Below, piece after piece: positions 1 through 8,950 of a stretch of DNA of 64,000 nucleotides. How positions within the stretch are numbered: position 1 is the stretch's first letter; every line of letters begins with the position of its first letter. The notes below the pieces were generated by a model. It had not been told where the DNA came from. It saw nothing but the letters and a program-made list of their open reading frames with translations, and did no database searches. Made by a program: the position numbers and the translations under genes. Source of the DNA: Aureimonas glaciei (GTDB taxonomy: Bacteria > Pseudomonadota > Alphaproteobacteria > Rhizobiales > Rhizobiaceae); assembly GCF_014643375.1 (NCBI RefSeq), contig NZ_BMJJ01000006.1, positions 247,531 to 311,530 of the forward strand, written 5' to 3'.

Positions 1-909
1 CTCCAGCGGCACGCCTTCGGCGCGGAGCTTTTTGGCGCAGTCGATATAGGGCTGCACCATGGTGCCGCAGGGATAGGGCTTGAAGGTGATGGTCTCGGCG
101 ATCCAGTTTTCGCCGAGCCCGTCGAAGAGGAGATCGAAGCGCGGCGCCAGCGACGGCGCGAAGGCACGGAAGAAGCCGTGCTCGCCCTCCAGAACCGCGC
201 GGGGGCCGACGAAGCCGGCGCGCCCCATCAGCGCGGCGCGCATTCCCGACTGCGCCGCCCAGCCGGCATGCATGCGCTTGGTCGACGAGCCGTCGCCGAG
301 ATATTCGATGATGCCCGACGCGGTCGAGCCGGCGATGCCGAGCGTGTTCTTCAGCGCCTTGGCGTCGGCCCCGATCGCGACGCCCACGGCGAAGGACGAG
401 GCGAGGGCGCCGAGAACGGCGGTCGGGTGGAAGCCGGCCTTGTGGATCGCCTTCGGCGTGACGAGGCCGAGCCGGCAGAGCAGCTCGATGCCGGCGGCGA
501 TGCCGAGCATGGTCTGCGCGCCCGACAGGTTCCCGCGCTCGGCCACGGCCAGCACAGCCGGCACGACGACCGCGCCCGAATGCACCGGGCCGCCCTCGAA
601 GGTGTCGTCAAAATCCTCGCCATGCGCTGCCGTGCCGTTGATCAGCGCCGCGTCGGCGGCCGAATAGCGCCCGGCATGGCCGATGGCGACGTGGTTTCCG
701 GGTTCCGCCGCGGCGAGGATGCTGGCGACATAGTCGGTGTGGCGGGCCGCCAGGCACAGGCCGACGACGTCGGTGAGGATGGCCTCGGCCTTATCAGCCA
801 TGCCGGTGGGGATGGCCTCGGGCGTGAGCCCGGCGCCCCAGGTGGCGAGTTGCTCCGACAGCGTGGGGCTGAGGGTCTCGGCATTGTCGGGACGGGAAGC
901 TGCAGCCAT
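1..909 (-). CDS. MmgE/PrpD family protein, 3' end outside window
   Basis: The reading frame starts with ATG at 909 and runs open for 303 codons off the left edge. It was read directly by reverse-complementing. The family motif HGEDFDD lies at residues 96-102, followed by an Ala/Gly-rich helical domain typical of 2-methylcitrate dehydratase/aconitate decarboxylase-like enzymes (family length about 450 residues, so roughly the last third is missing). Members dehydrate or decarboxylate tricarboxylic acids, but many are uncharacterised. It begins 4 bp after the end of tctA, so it is probably the last gene of the tct operon, and its substrate is likely what that transporter brings in. The exact reaction is not predictable from sequence alone. 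Confidence 0.9.
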   Translation of the reverse strand, partial: MAAASRPDNAETLSPTLSEQLATWGAGLTPEAIPTGMADKAEAILTDVVGLCLAARHTDYVASILAAAEPGNHVAIGHAGRYSAADAALINGTAAHGEDFDDTFEGGPVHSGAVVVPAVLAVAERGNLSGAQTMLGIAAGIELLCRLGLVTPKAIHKAGFHPTAVLGALASSFAVGVAIGADAKALKNTLGIAGSTASGIIEYLGDGSSTKRMHAGWAAQSGMRAALMGRAGFVGPRAVLEGEHGFFRAFAPSLAPRFDLLFDGLGENWIAETITFKPYPCGTMVQPYIDCAKKLRAEGVPLE

Positions 910-912
910 GGA

Positions 913-2421
913 TCAGGATACCTTGTCGATGGGGCTCGCCGCCGGCACCCGGCGGGTGCGGAACTCCTGGACGAGGGAGATCGCGAGGAAGAGGGCGGCG
1001 AGAAGGAGGAAGACGACGGCGATGGGATCTTCGAGGAAGATTCGGTGGTCGCCGCCGGCGATGACCAGGGAGCGGCGGTAGTTCGCCTCGATCATGAAGC
1101 CGAGCACGAGACCGAGAACGACCGGCAGCATCGGTAAGCCGAAATAGCGCATGCCGAGTCCGAGAACGCCGGCCGCCATGACGATCCCGAGGTCGAAGAC
1201 GCTGCCGTTCACCGAATAGGCGCCGGCAAGGACGAGCGCGAGGATGAAGGCGCGCAGGTAGTATTTCGGCTGGTTGACCAGCCAGACGCAGCCGCCCAGC
1301 GTCAGAAAGGCAGCGGGGATGAGGGCGACGGAGGCGACGATGAGGCCGGTGAACAGGCCGTAGAGGATGGTCGGGTCGCGGTCGAACAGCACCGGGCCGG
1401 GGACGAGGCCGTGGATCAGGAAGCCGCCGAGAAGGATCGCCGTGGAATTGGAGGCGGGGATGCCGAAAGACAACAACGGGATCAGGCCGACGCCGGCATC
1501 GGCATTGTTGGCCGCCTCCGGCGCGGCGACGCCTTCCGGCGAGCCCTTGCCGAACTCGCTTGGCGTCTTTGAAAAGCGGCGCGCCTCGTTGTAGGCCATG
1601 AAGGAGGCGACAGTGCCGCCGGCTCCCGGCATGATGCCGCAGAAGACGCCGATGCCCGAGCCGATGAGGTTGGAGCGCCAGAGTCGTTTCTGCATGGGAA
1701 AATCAGGCCATTTCAGCCGCGTGGTCGTGCCCCGGGCGTTGTCGCGCTGGCTCTTGGTCGCCATCTGCTCCAGCACTTCGCTGACCGCGAACAGGCCGAC
1801 CATCATCAGGATGATCGGCACGCCCGACAGGAGGTCGGGATTGCCGTAGGTGAAGCGGGCGACGCCGCTGACCGGATCGGTGCCGATGGTGGCGATCATC
1901 AGGCCGATCAGTGCGGCTAGAACGCCCTTCGAAAGCAGCCCTTCCGAGACGGTGGCGATGACGCTGAGGCCGAGCAGGCCGAGGGCGAAATAGGTGGTGG
2001 GGCGGAACTGCAGCGCTAGTTGCGCGAGCGGCGCGGTGAACAGGATGAGGCAGAGAATGCCGGCGAAATTGCCGATCGAGGAGGCATAGAGCGAGATGCC
2101 GAGCGCCTCGCCCGACTTGCCCTGCTTCGTCATCTCGTAGCCGTCGATGAGGGTGGCTGCGGCCGCGTTGGTGCCGGGCGTCCGGATCAGGATCGCCGGC
2201 ACCGAGCCGCCGTACTCGGCCCCGACATAGGTCGCCGCCAGGAGCACGATCGCCGGGATCGGGTCCATCGTGTAGGTGAAGGGCAGGAGCAGCGCCATGG
2301 TGATCGAGGGCGACAGTCCCGGCATGGCACCGCCGAAGATGCCGAACACCATGCCGATGATCGCCATCGGCACGACGAGCGTCGTCGTCAGGAGGTCGAG
2401 GCTCTGCATGATCGCGTCCAT
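913..2421 (-). CDS. tctA: TctA family tripartite tricarboxylate transporter large permease
   Basis: A 502-residue, strongly hydrophobic protein of the usual TctA length. The N-terminal signature GGAMPGLSPSITMALLLPF (about residues 30-48) and the glycine-rich repeat FCGIMPGAGG near residue 260 are family hallmarks, and about 12 membrane segments follow. Together with TctB and the periplasmic TctC it forms a secondary, cation-driven uptake system of the inner membrane for carboxylates. It lies between tctB and the MmgE/PrpD gene with very short gaps, so co-transcription is likely. A GGAG about 10 bases before the ATG supports the start. The substrate is not encoded in the permease sequence. Confidence 0.93.
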   Translation of the reverse strand: MDAIMQSLDLLTTTLVVPMAIIGMVFGIFGGAMPGLSPSITMALLLPFTYTMDPIPAIVLLAATYVGAEYGGSVPAILIRTPGTNAAAATLIDGYEMTKQGKSGEALGISLYASSIGNFAGILCLILFTAPLAQLALQFRPTTYFALGLLGLSVIATVSEGLLSKGVLAALIGLMIATIGTDPVSGVARFTYGNPDLLSGVPIILMMVGLFAVSEVLEQMATKSQRDNARGTTTRLKWPDFPMQKRLWRSNLIGSGIGVFCGIMPGAGGTVASFMAYNEARRFSKTPSEFGKGSPEGVAAPEAANNADAGVGLIPLLSFGIPASNSTAILLGGFLIHGLVPGPVLFDRDPTILYGLFTGLIVASVALIPAAFLTLGGCVWLVNQPKYYLRAFILALVLAGAYSVNGSVFDLGIVMAAGVLGLGMRYFGLPMLPVVLGLVLGFMIEANYRRSLVIAGGDHRIFLEDPIAVVFLLLAALFLAISLVQEFRTRRVPAASPIDKVS

Positions 2422-2539
2422 GGGACAGACTCCGGGGCTGACGGGAGGGCGCGCGCCGTCGCGGCGGCCGGACGGTCAAGCTCATTCCGTGCAAGAAGAG
2501 GGCGGACGGGCAGGCGGCCTGGTGCCGCCGGCGGCCGCC

Positions 2540-3022
2540 TTAGAACAGACGGCCGAGGAGACCGGTCGGCAGGTTGAGGCCGAGCAGCGTGTCGAAGAGC
2601 AGGAAGAGCGCGACCGCCCCCAGCACCGGCACCAGGATCAGGCGGCGCGACAAGCCGACCCCCTGATAGGCCAGCATGCCCGCCAGAAAGAGCGCGGTCG
2701 ACGGGATGTAGCCGAGCCAGCGCAGCGCCGCGATGTAGAGGGACGCCATCGCGACCACGCCGGCCGCGATGGCGAAGGTGCGCCCGGGGGTCTCGAACGC
2801 TTCCGAGACCGCGGCGGGGAGAAAGCTCCCCGTCCGCTTCAGCCAGAGCTGGTGCAGGATGATCACCGTGGCCGTCACCGCCATGACCCAGCCGAGGATG
2901 GTCGGCACGCCCCCGGCGCCGACGCTGTCGCCGAGCGCGCTGCTGCGGATCCGCGACGCCTCGATGAGGTAGACCACCGAAAAGGCGAGGGCGACGAGGC
3001 CGAGGCCGAGGTCTCTGGTCAT
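2540..3022 (-). CDS. tctB: TctB family tripartite tricarboxylate transporter small permease
   Basis: A 160-residue protein with four predicted membrane segments (about residues 5-22, 37-55, 75-110 and 120-150), the layout of the small membrane subunit of TTT transporters. It lies between tctC (31 bp away) and tctA (118 bp away), in the standard C-B-A order. TctB sequences are poorly conserved, so the call rests on length, topology and position. It should work only in complex with TctA in the inner membrane. Confidence 0.88.
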   Translation of the reverse strand: MTRDLGLGLVALAFSVVYLIEASRIRSSALGDSVGAGGVPTILGWVMAVTATVIILHQLWLKRTGSFLPAAVSEAFETPGRTFAIAAGVVAMASLYIAALRWLGYIPSTALFLAGMLAYQGVGLSRRLILVPVLGAVALFLLFDTLLGLNLPTGLLGRLF

Positions 3023-3053
3023 GGTGCGCCTCCTGCTCTGCTCGACCGTCCGG

Positions 3054-4019
3054 CTACTGGATGACGCCGGCTTCGGTCAGAAAGGTCTTCTGCTCGTTCG
3101 CGAAACTCGCCATGAAGGGCGCGTATTCGGCATGCGGGATGAAGGTGCCGATCAGGTTGGAGGCGCCGTAGGCCGCCTTGTATTCCGGATTGGCGAGCAG
3201 GATCGGAATGGCCTTCTCCCAGACCGCGATGGCTCCGGGGGAGATTCCCTTGGGGCCGGCGAGGCCGCGGAATTTTCGCACCACGAGGTCGATGCCGGCC
3301 TCCTTGACGGTCGGCACGTCCGGAAGGATCGCCAGGCGCTCGTCGGTGGCGACGGCGAGGAGACGGATCTGCTTGGCCTCGAGCTGCGAGCGCAGCTCCT
3401 GGACCTCGCCGATGGCGATGTCGAGCGTGCCGTTGAGGACGTTGATCATGGTCTCGCCGCCGCCCTCGCTGGTGACGATGGCGGCATCGACGCCGGCCTT
3501 CTTCTTCATGTCCTCCAGCGAGATGCGCTCCAGCGAGCCGGGATTGGCGGCGCCCCAGGCGCTGCGGTTGTCCTTGGCATGGGCGATGACGTCGGCGAGC
3601 GTCTGGAAGGGCGCGTCGGCGCGCGTGTAGATCACCGCCGGATCGTAGAAGACGTTCACCACCGGCTCGAGATTCTCGTAGTCGGCCGACAGCTCGCTCA
3701 TCAGCGAGGTGAAGATGTAGGTCGGGGTCGTGGCATAGAGCACGCTGCCGTCGGTGGCGGCCTGGGCCATGTGCGCCATGGCGTTGGCACCGCTGCCGCC
3801 GGAGACGTTCTCGACGACGAAGTCGGCGTCGATGATGTCGCGCAGGTAGCGCGCCATGTCGCGCAGGAAGACGTCGCTGCCGCCGCCGGGGCTGGAATGG
3901 GTGACGAGGGTCACGACATCGACCGGATAGGGCAGGGGCTCGGCCGAGGCCGGCTGAAGCAGGAAGACGGTGGCGGCAGCGCCGGCGAAAAGGCCGGCAA
4001 GGCGGGGCGCAAAGGACAT
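3054..4019 (-). CDS. tctC: TctC/Bug family solute-binding protein
   Basis: A 321-residue periplasmic protein with a Sec signal peptide (residues 1-26, cleavage after PASA). The Bug-family motif HSSPGGGSD lies near residues 41-49, where typical members have the ligand-carboxylate-binding loop, and GPKGISP appears near residue 257. It captures an organic acid for the TctAB permease encoded just downstream. Bug proteins bind diverse dicarboxylates, aromatic acids and amides, so the ligand stays open. It is 60 bp downstream of the GntR gene and probably in the same operon. Confidence 0.92.
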   Translation of the reverse strand: MSFAPRLAGLFAGAAATVFLLQPASAEPLPYPVDVVTLVTHSSPGGGSDVFLRDMARYLRDIIDADFVVENVSGGSGANAMAHMAQAATDGSVLYATTPTYIFTSLMSELSADYENLEPVVNVFYDPAVIYTRADAPFQTLADVIAHAKDNRSAWGAANPGSLERISLEDMKKKAGVDAAIVTSEGGGETMINVLNGTLDIAIGEVQELRSQLEAKQIRLLAVATDERLAILPDVPTVKEAGIDLVVRKFRGLAGPKGISPGAIAVWEKAIPILLANPEYKAAYGASNLIGTFIPHAEYAPFMASFANEQKTFLTEAGVIQ

Positions 4020-4079
4020 GTTTCTCTCCCGTTGGTGTGATGGCCCGCCGCTTCTGTCGAGCGGCTGGACCGGTTGGTT

Positions 4080-4793
4080 TCAGGCGGACCTCGTCTCCTC
4101 GACCGGCACGGCAGCCGGAGCCGCGCCGGCCACCTGCGCCATCAGTCGCCGCCGTCCCATCTCGACATGGTCGAAGCAGGCGCGGTAGGCGGCAGCCCCG
4201 TCGCGCGAAACGACGGCGTCGACGATCGCCTGGTGCTCGTGATGGGAGACGGCCAGGGTGTCGCCGGACATCAGGTTGCGGGCCCGGAACAGGCGCAGCT
4301 GCTTGACCAGCGCGCGGTACTGCGCGGCGAGCACCGTGTTGCCACTGGCGCCGACGATGAAGTCATGAAACTCGAAATTCAGCGGCAGATAGGCCTCGAA
4401 AAGGTGGGCGGCGGCGGCCTCGCCCATGACCGCGTGTCGCCGCAGCAGCTCATCACGGTCGCCCGCGCTGCCCGTTTCGGCAAGAAGCTGGCCGGCATAG
4501 CCGAACAGGGCCGCGCGCACGCCGTAGACCTCAAGAGCCTTGGCGGTGTCGACGCGGCGGATGAAGATGCCGCGGTTGGGCACGGCCTCGACCAGCCCGG
4601 CCGCCTCCAGCCCGCGCAGCGCCTCGCGCACCGGGCTGCGGCTGGTGCCGAACGTCTCGGCCAGCTGCAGCTCGTTGATCCGTTCGCCGACCGGTAGGGC
4701 GCCGCGCAGGATCATCGCCTCGATCTCCCGCTCCAGCATGCTGGCGAGAGAGTGCTTTTGCAGGAGGACAAGCTCGGCGGCCGCGGTCATCAT
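4080..4793 (-). CDS. GntR family transcriptional regulator, FCD (FadR) subfamily
   Basis: Winged helix-turn-helix at about residues 16-80 (GERINELQLAETFGTSRSPV then REALRGLEAAGLV), followed by an all-helical FCD ligand-binding domain with metal-ligand-like histidines (FEFHDFI, HHEHQAI, FDHVEMG). I chose ATG 4793 (or the adjacent ATG 4790, giving 237 or 236 residues). The longer frame opens with a TTG inside a palindromic stretch at 4810-4832 that looks like an operator. It sits directly upstream of tctCBA on the same strand and most likely controls that uptake operon in response to its substrate or an intermediate. Confidence 0.88.
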   Translation of the reverse strand: MMTAAAELVLLQKHSLASMLEREIEAMILRGALPVGERINELQLAETFGTSRSPVREALRGLEAAGLVEAVPNRGIFIRRVDTAKALEVYGVRAALFGYAGQLLAETGSAGDRDELLRRHAVMGEAAAAHLFEAYLPLNFEFHDFIVGASGNTVLAAQYRALVKQLRLFRARNLMSGDTLAVSHHEHQAIVDAVVSRDGAAAYRACFDHVEMGRRRLMAQVAGAAPAAVPVEETRSA

Positions 4794-4809
4794 GCTTAAA
4801 GACGTAATC

Positions 4810-4832
4810 TGTCGACAAAACTTTGTCAACAA
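4810..4832. promoter_or_regulatory. candidate operator of the adjacent GntR regulator
   Basis: Two related small palindromes lie 17-40 bases upstream of the gntR start: TGTCGACA at 4810-4817 and TTGTCAACAA at 4823-4832. On the minus strand the stretch reads as a tandem TTGTNGACA repeat. FCD-type GntR proteins commonly bind short palindromes with TNGT...ACNA character and autoregulate, so this is a reasonable operator candidate. Binding is inferred. Confidence 0.4.
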
Positions 4833-4945
4833 TACGCACCACTTTGCGAGTTGCGGTCGAGCAGAGACGAAGGGAGGCTTCGCCGACTGAGGAAGGGAGA
4901 GGGAGAGCAGAGAGAGGGGCGGAAGCAGTGAAAGAACGGCCGAGG

Positions 4946-4961
4946 AAGCCCCGCAGGGCTT
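4946..4961 (-). terminator. weak hairpin downstream of RraA-like gene
   Basis: AAGCCC pairs with GGGCTT around a four-base loop, 176 bp past the stop codon of the RraA-like gene. The minus-strand continuation is only modestly T-rich, so intrinsic termination is uncertain. Confidence 0.3.
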
Positions 4962-5136
4962 TGGGCGTTCGCCTTTAGCTGCCAGCTACCGGTTCGTCGC
5001 TGGCGGGGGATACCGCGTGACGACCCCAGGCTTCTCGCCAGGGACACATGAGCGGCTTCCGCCTCTCGTCGCTACCGCGGTCGCTGGACCAGCGGCTGAG
5101 GCCCTGCCTGGCCTCACCTCGGCCGATGCCGCCTTG

Positions 5137-5811
5137 TCAGGTATAGGTGCAGCCCGCGCGCTCCAGCGCCTTGTCGACCCAGGAGCGGTCGACGGTGCCG
5201 GCCTCGGTCTCTTCCATCTGCCGCGTCTCGCCCTGGTGCTTCTTCTGCGCGCCGGCGAGGACGGCCGCGGTGTCGCCATAGGCGACCGAGAGGACGCCGT
5301 CCATGTCGCCCAGCACCAGATCGCCCGGGGCGACACTCATGCCGTCGAAGGCGACGGGAAATCCGATCTCGCCCGGACCGTCGCGGTAGGGGCCGCGGTG
5401 GTTGATGCCGAGCGCGAAGACTGGGAGGTTGCGGGTGAGGAAGGCCTCGGCGTCGCGCACAGCGCCATAGAGGACGAAACCGCCGACGCCGCGCTTGATC
5501 GCATGCGCCAGCATCAGCTCGCCCATCAGCGAATTGGTGAGGTCGCCGCCGGCATCCATGACGATGATGTCGCCGGGCTCGGCCATGTCGATGGCCTTGT
5601 GCAGCATCAGGTTGTCGCCGGGGCGCGAGCGGACGGTGAGCGCGGGCCCGGCAAGAGTGCCGCTCTTGTGCATGGGCCGGAGGCGCGGGCCGGCGGAGGA
5701 CAGGCGCGACATGGCATCGCTGACATTGGCGACGGGCAGGGCGCGAAAACTGTCAACGGTGGCGCTGTCGACGCGGGTCCAGCTGCGGTTGATTCTGAAG
5801 CCTACGGGCAT
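5137..5811 (-). CDS. RraA-like protein (HMG/CHA aldolase or oxaloacetate decarboxylase family)
   Basis: 224 residues from ATG 5811. The longer upstream frame overlaps the preceding gene and is low-complexity, so it was not used. Family motifs are present: a swivelling beta/alpha core with GDIIVMDAGGDLTNSLMGEL (residues ~82-101), the catalytic-loop GAVRDAEAF (~118-126) and the C-terminal GDLVLGDMDGVLSV. In enzymes of this fold the Arg-Asp pair and a divalent metal drive retro-aldol cleavage of 4-hydroxy-4-methyl-2-oxoglutarate-type acids or oxaloacetate decarboxylation. It closes the eight-gene operon that starts with the IclR regulator, fitting a final C-C cleavage that yields pyruvate. The natural substrate is unproven. 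Confidence 0.85.
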   Translation of the reverse strand: MPVGFRINRSWTRVDSATVDSFRALPVANVSDAMSRLSSAGPRLRPMHKSGTLAGPALTVRSRPGDNLMLHKAIDMAEPGDIIVMDAGGDLTNSLMGELMLAHAIKRGVGGFVLYGAVRDAEAFLTRNLPVFALGINHRGPYRDGPGEIGFPVAFDGMSVAPGDLVLGDMDGVLSVAYGDTAAVLAGAQKKHQGETRQMEETEAGTVDRSWVDKALERAGCTYT

Positions 5812-5839
5812 GGTGGTGGTTCCTTTTGCGGTCGAAGGG

Positions 5840-6847
5840 TCAGGCGGCGAGGGTGTCCGCATGCGAGAGGCTGGCTTCGTCCGGCGCCTTGCCGTCGAGC
5901 ACGTCGATGATGTGGCGGGCGGCGATCTCGGCCATCGAGCGAGCCGATCCGGTGGTGACGCCGCCGATGTGCGGGGTGGCGACGAGCGTGCCAAGCGGCC
6001 AGAGCGGGCTGTCCGTCGGCGGCGGCTCGGCGGCGAAACTGTCGAGCGCGGCGCCGGCAATGCGCTTCTCCGCCAGGGCTTCCGCCAAAGCGGACTCGTC
6101 GATGATGCCGCCGCGGGCGGTGTTGACGATCAGCGCCGTCGGCTTCATCAGCGCCAGCCGGCGGGCATCGATCAGGTGACGGGTCTCGACCGTCAGCGGG
6201 CAGTGCAGGCTGACGATGTCGGCCGCCGCGACGAGGTCGTCGACGGTCTTCGCCTCGGTATAGCCCGCGGCCGCGATCGCCGCGGAGGCCATCGGGTCGT
6301 AGACGCTGACCTCCATGCCGAGCGCCTCGGCGAGGCGAGCGGTGTGGCGGCCGATGGCGCCGAAGCCGACGAGGCCGATCAGCGAGCCGGCGATGTCGCG
6401 GCCGATGAAGGTCGGCTTCGGCCATTCGCCTGATTTCACCGCCCGGTCGAGCGGCAGCACTTCCTTGATCAGGGTCAGCGCCAGGGCGATGGCGTGCTCG
6501 GCGACGGCGAGCGAGTTGGAGCCGAGCGAGCGCAGCACCGGAATGCCGCGGGCGGCGGCGGCGCGCAGGTCGATGTTGTCGATGCCGACGCCGTGCTTGA
6601 CGATCACCTTCAGCTTCGGCGAAGCCGAGATGACGAGGTCGTTGACCTTGCCCTGGCGCACCATGATGGCGTCGACGCCGAGGTCCCGGGCCCGCGCCGC
6701 GACGACGTCCGGCGCGTCGTAGGGCGGCGAGAAGAAGACGTCGATGTCGTGGGCATTCAGCAGCGCCACGGCGCTCGGGGCGATCTGGGTGTGGGTCACC
6801 AGGATGCGCCGGCTGCGGCCGCTGCCGTTGGGGGTTTCGCTCGGCAT
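5840..6847 (-). CDS. D-2-hydroxyacid dehydrogenase (SerA/phosphoglycerate dehydrogenase-like)
   Basis: A 335-residue cytosolic NAD(P)-dependent oxidoreductase. The Rossmann motif GLVGFGAIGRHTARL lies at about residues 158-172. Catalytic signatures follow: LHCPLT, the NTARGGIIDESAL stretch with its Arg, and TPHIGGVT with the catalytic His. It should interconvert a 2-oxoacid and a D-2-hydroxyacid. It lies 28 bp upstream of the RraA-like aldolase and 24 bp downstream of the CitE-like lyase, so it probably oxidises a hydroxyacid intermediate before aldol cleavage. It has no ACT domain, so it is not a regulated SerA of serine biosynthesis. Confidence 0.9.
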   Translation of the reverse strand: MPSETPNGSGRSRRILVTHTQIAPSAVALLNAHDIDVFFSPPYDAPDVVAARARDLGVDAIMVRQGKVNDLVISASPKLKVIVKHGVGIDNIDLRAAAARGIPVLRSLGSNSLAVAEHAIALALTLIKEVLPLDRAVKSGEWPKPTFIGRDIAGSLIGLVGFGAIGRHTARLAEALGMEVSVYDPMASAAIAAAGYTEAKTVDDLVAAADIVSLHCPLTVETRHLIDARRLALMKPTALIVNTARGGIIDESALAEALAEKRIAGAALDSFAAEPPPTDSPLWPLGTLVATPHIGGVTTGSARSMAEIAARHIIDVLDGKAPDEASLSHADTLAA

Positions 6848-6871
6848 GGCGAGGGCTCCTTGACGGAAAGG

Positions 6872-7717
6872 CTAGAGGCGTTCGGAAAGGGCGATGACCG
6901 CTTCGGCGCGGGTGACGATCGGCGCGTCGACGAAGCGGCCGTCGAGGGTAAAGGCGCCGGTGCCGGCGGCTGCGGCCTCGGCATTGGCCGCGATCACCCT
7001 GCGCGCCCAGGCGATCTCCGCCTCGGACGGGGCGAAGGCCTCGTTCAGAATGGCGACGACGCTCGGATGGATGCAGCTGGCGCCGTCGAAGCCGAAGTCG
7101 CGGGCCTCGCGGGCGGCCATCCGCATGCTCTCGACGTCGCTATAGTCGGCGACCGTGCGCAGGAGGCCGAAGGACAGGACGCCCGCCGCCTTCGCCGCCA
7201 TGTGGATCAGCTGCTTCGGCAGCTTCAGCACCTCGGGCGTCGGCAGCGCGCCCATGGCGGTGGCGAGATCTTCGGCGCCGGCGCTAAGGGCCAGCACCCG
7301 CTCGTGCCCGGCGATCGGCCGGGCGTCGAACACCGAGCCCGGATCCTCGATCAGCGGCACGAAGACCATGGGCTTGCGGCCGAGTTTCACCTCGATCGGG
7401 GCGATATGGCGGGCGATGGCGGCGAGGAGGTCGGGCGTCGTGACCTTCGGGATGTAGAGCCCGTCGGCGCCTGCCCGGCAGGCCGCGGCGGCGTCCGGCA
7501 GGAGACGCTCGTCGGAATTGTTGACGCGCACGAAGGTCGTGGCGCCGCCGCGGCCGACGCTCCGCACGCTGTCCGTCAGGGCCTCGCGCGCCGGCGTCTT
7601 TTCGGACGGCGCGACGGCGTCCTCGAGATCGACGATCACCGCATCGGCGCCGCGCTCGTGTGCCTTGGCGATGAATTTCGGGCTGCTGCCGGGGACGTAG
7701 AGCAGGGAGCGGATCAT
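6872..7717 (-). CDS. HpcH/HpaI aldolase / citrate lyase beta (CitE-like) family protein
   Basis: A 281-residue TIM-barrel enzyme opening with RSLLYVPGSSPKFIAKA and IVDLEDAVAPSEKTPAR, the classical CitE/malyl-CoA lyase N-terminus with the Mg-binding acidic residues. ADGLYIPKV and FVPLIEDPGS follow, and DGASCIHPSVVAILNEAF near the C-terminus is the CoA-ester-binding region. Such enzymes cleave malyl-CoA, citramalyl-CoA or methylmalyl-CoA-type esters into acetyl-CoA plus a 2-oxoacid. Its start overlaps the stop of the CoA-transferase gene by 4 bases, implying coupled translation and a transferase-then-lyase sequence. Confidence 0.9.
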   Translation of the reverse strand: MIRSLLYVPGSSPKFIAKAHERGADAVIVDLEDAVAPSEKTPAREALTDSVRSVGRGGATTFVRVNNSDERLLPDAAAACRAGADGLYIPKVTTPDLLAAIARHIAPIEVKLGRKPMVFVPLIEDPGSVFDARPIAGHERVLALSAGAEDLATAMGALPTPEVLKLPKQLIHMAAKAAGVLSFGLLRTVADYSDVESMRMAAREARDFGFDGASCIHPSVVAILNEAFAPSEAEIAWARRVIAANAEAAAAGTGAFTLDGRFVDAPIVTRAEAVIALSERL

Positions 7718-8940
7718 GGCGTGGCCTTGCTCGCCGCGGCAATGGCGGCGATGGCGTCCGCATCGAGGCCGATCTCGCTGAGGATTTCGCCGTTGTGCTC
7801 GCCCAGCGAGGGCGCAGGCCGCCGCCAGACGCCGGGGGTGGCGGAGAGGCGCGGCACGATGTTGTGCATGGGCAGCGAGCCGTTGTCGGCGTCCTCGACC
7901 TCGACGAAGATCTCGCGCTCCTCGAAATGCCGGTCGACCGCGATGTCGGCGATGTCGAAGACCGGGCCGACGGTCGCCCCGGCTTCGCGCATGATCGCCA
8001 GAGCCTCGTCGCGGTCGCGTGCGGCGAACCAGGCGCCGACGGCGGCATCGACCAGGAAGCGGTTGCGCACGCGTTCGCCGTTCGTGGCAAAACGCGGATC
8101 GGTCTTCATCTCGGGATGCCCGATGATGTCGAAGATGCGCATCGTCACCGCCTGCATCGAGCCGGACAGAGCGACGAACTTGCCGTCGCGGCAGCGGTAG
8201 ATGTTGCGCGGCGAGACGGTGTTGGAGCCGCTGCCGACGCGTTCCTTGACCTTGCCGGTGACGCGGTGGATCGAGGCCTCCGGCCCGAGCACGGCGAAGA
8301 TCGGCTCGAGCAGCGACAGGTCGATGACCTGGCCGTGCGCCATGCCTTTCTCGCGGGCGAGCAGCGCCATGGTGGTGGCCTGCGCGCCGAACATGCCGGA
8401 GATCATGTCGGCCAGCGCCAGCGGCGGCAGCACCGGCTCGCGGTCGGGGAAGCCGGTGCGGGCGGCAAAGCCGCTCATCGCCTCGACCAGCGTGCCGAAG
8501 CCGGGGAGGTGGGCATAGGGGCCGGTCTGGCCGAAGCCGGAAATCCGAACGACGATCAGCTCGGGATTGAGCTCCAGCAACGTCTCGGGGGCGAGGCCCA
8601 TCTTTTCCAGCGTCCCCGGGCGAAAGTTCTCGACCAGGACGTCGGCGGTGCGGATCAGCGTCTTCAGCGCGTCGAGCGTTGCGGCGTCGCGCAGGTTCAT
8701 CACCAGCGAGCGCTTGTTGCGGGCATAGGTCTTCCAGTGCAGCGACTGGCCGTTGTCCTTCCAGTCGCGCAGCGAGTCGCCGGAGGGCGGCTCGATCTTG
8801 ATGACGTCGGCGCCGAAGTCCGCCAGCTGCAGCGTCAGCATGTTGCCGGCGACGAGGCGCGACAGGTCGACGACGCGCACGCCCGACAGCGGGCCCTTGG
8901 CCGAAGGGTCGAAGCGGATGACGGGCTTTTCGGTCTTCAT
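7714..8940 (-). CDS. family III CoA-transferase (CaiB/BaiF)
   Basis: 408 residues from ATG 8940, the usual family length; extension to 9267 would run deep into the ABC ATPase gene and was rejected. N-terminal LSGVRVVDLSRLVAGNMLTL, ADFGADVIKIEPPSGDSLRDW and YARNKRSLVMNLRD are the standard CoA-binding elements. The nucleophilic aspartate is expected in LALADMISGMFGAQ (near residue 182). It moves CoA from a donor such as succinyl-CoA to an organic acid by a ping-pong mechanism. With the adjacent CitE-like lyase it resembles the citramalate/itaconate/mesaconate activation-and-cleavage logic. The acceptor acid is unknown. Confidence 0.91.
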   Translation of the reverse strand: MKTEKPVIRFDPSAKGPLSGVRVVDLSRLVAGNMLTLQLADFGADVIKIEPPSGDSLRDWKDNGQSLHWKTYARNKRSLVMNLRDAATLDALKTLIRTADVLVENFRPGTLEKMGLAPETLLELNPELIVVRISGFGQTGPYAHLPGFGTLVEAMSGFAARTGFPDREPVLPPLALADMISGMFGAQATTMALLAREKGMAHGQVIDLSLLEPIFAVLGPEASIHRVTGKVKERVGSGSNTVSPRNIYRCRDGKFVALSGSMQAVTMRIFDIIGHPEMKTDPRFATNGERVRNRFLVDAAVGAWFAARDRDEALAIMREAGATVGPVFDIADIAVDRHFEEREIFVEVEDADNGSLPMHNIVPRLSATPGVWRRPAPSLGEHNGEILSEIGLDADAIAAIAAASKATP

Positions 8941-8950
8941 GCCGGGCCCC

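Larger units (their letters stand above)
4794..5136. other. intergenic region between RraA-like gene and gntR operon
   Basis: No gene is supported here. It contains the GntR operator candidate near its left end and a small hairpin at 4946-4961 (AAGCCC/GGGCTT, loop CGCA) that could end the transcript of the upstream minus-strand operon. The middle is purine-rich (gaggga-type runs near 4870-4915) and holds nothing else I recognise. Confidence 0.6.
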
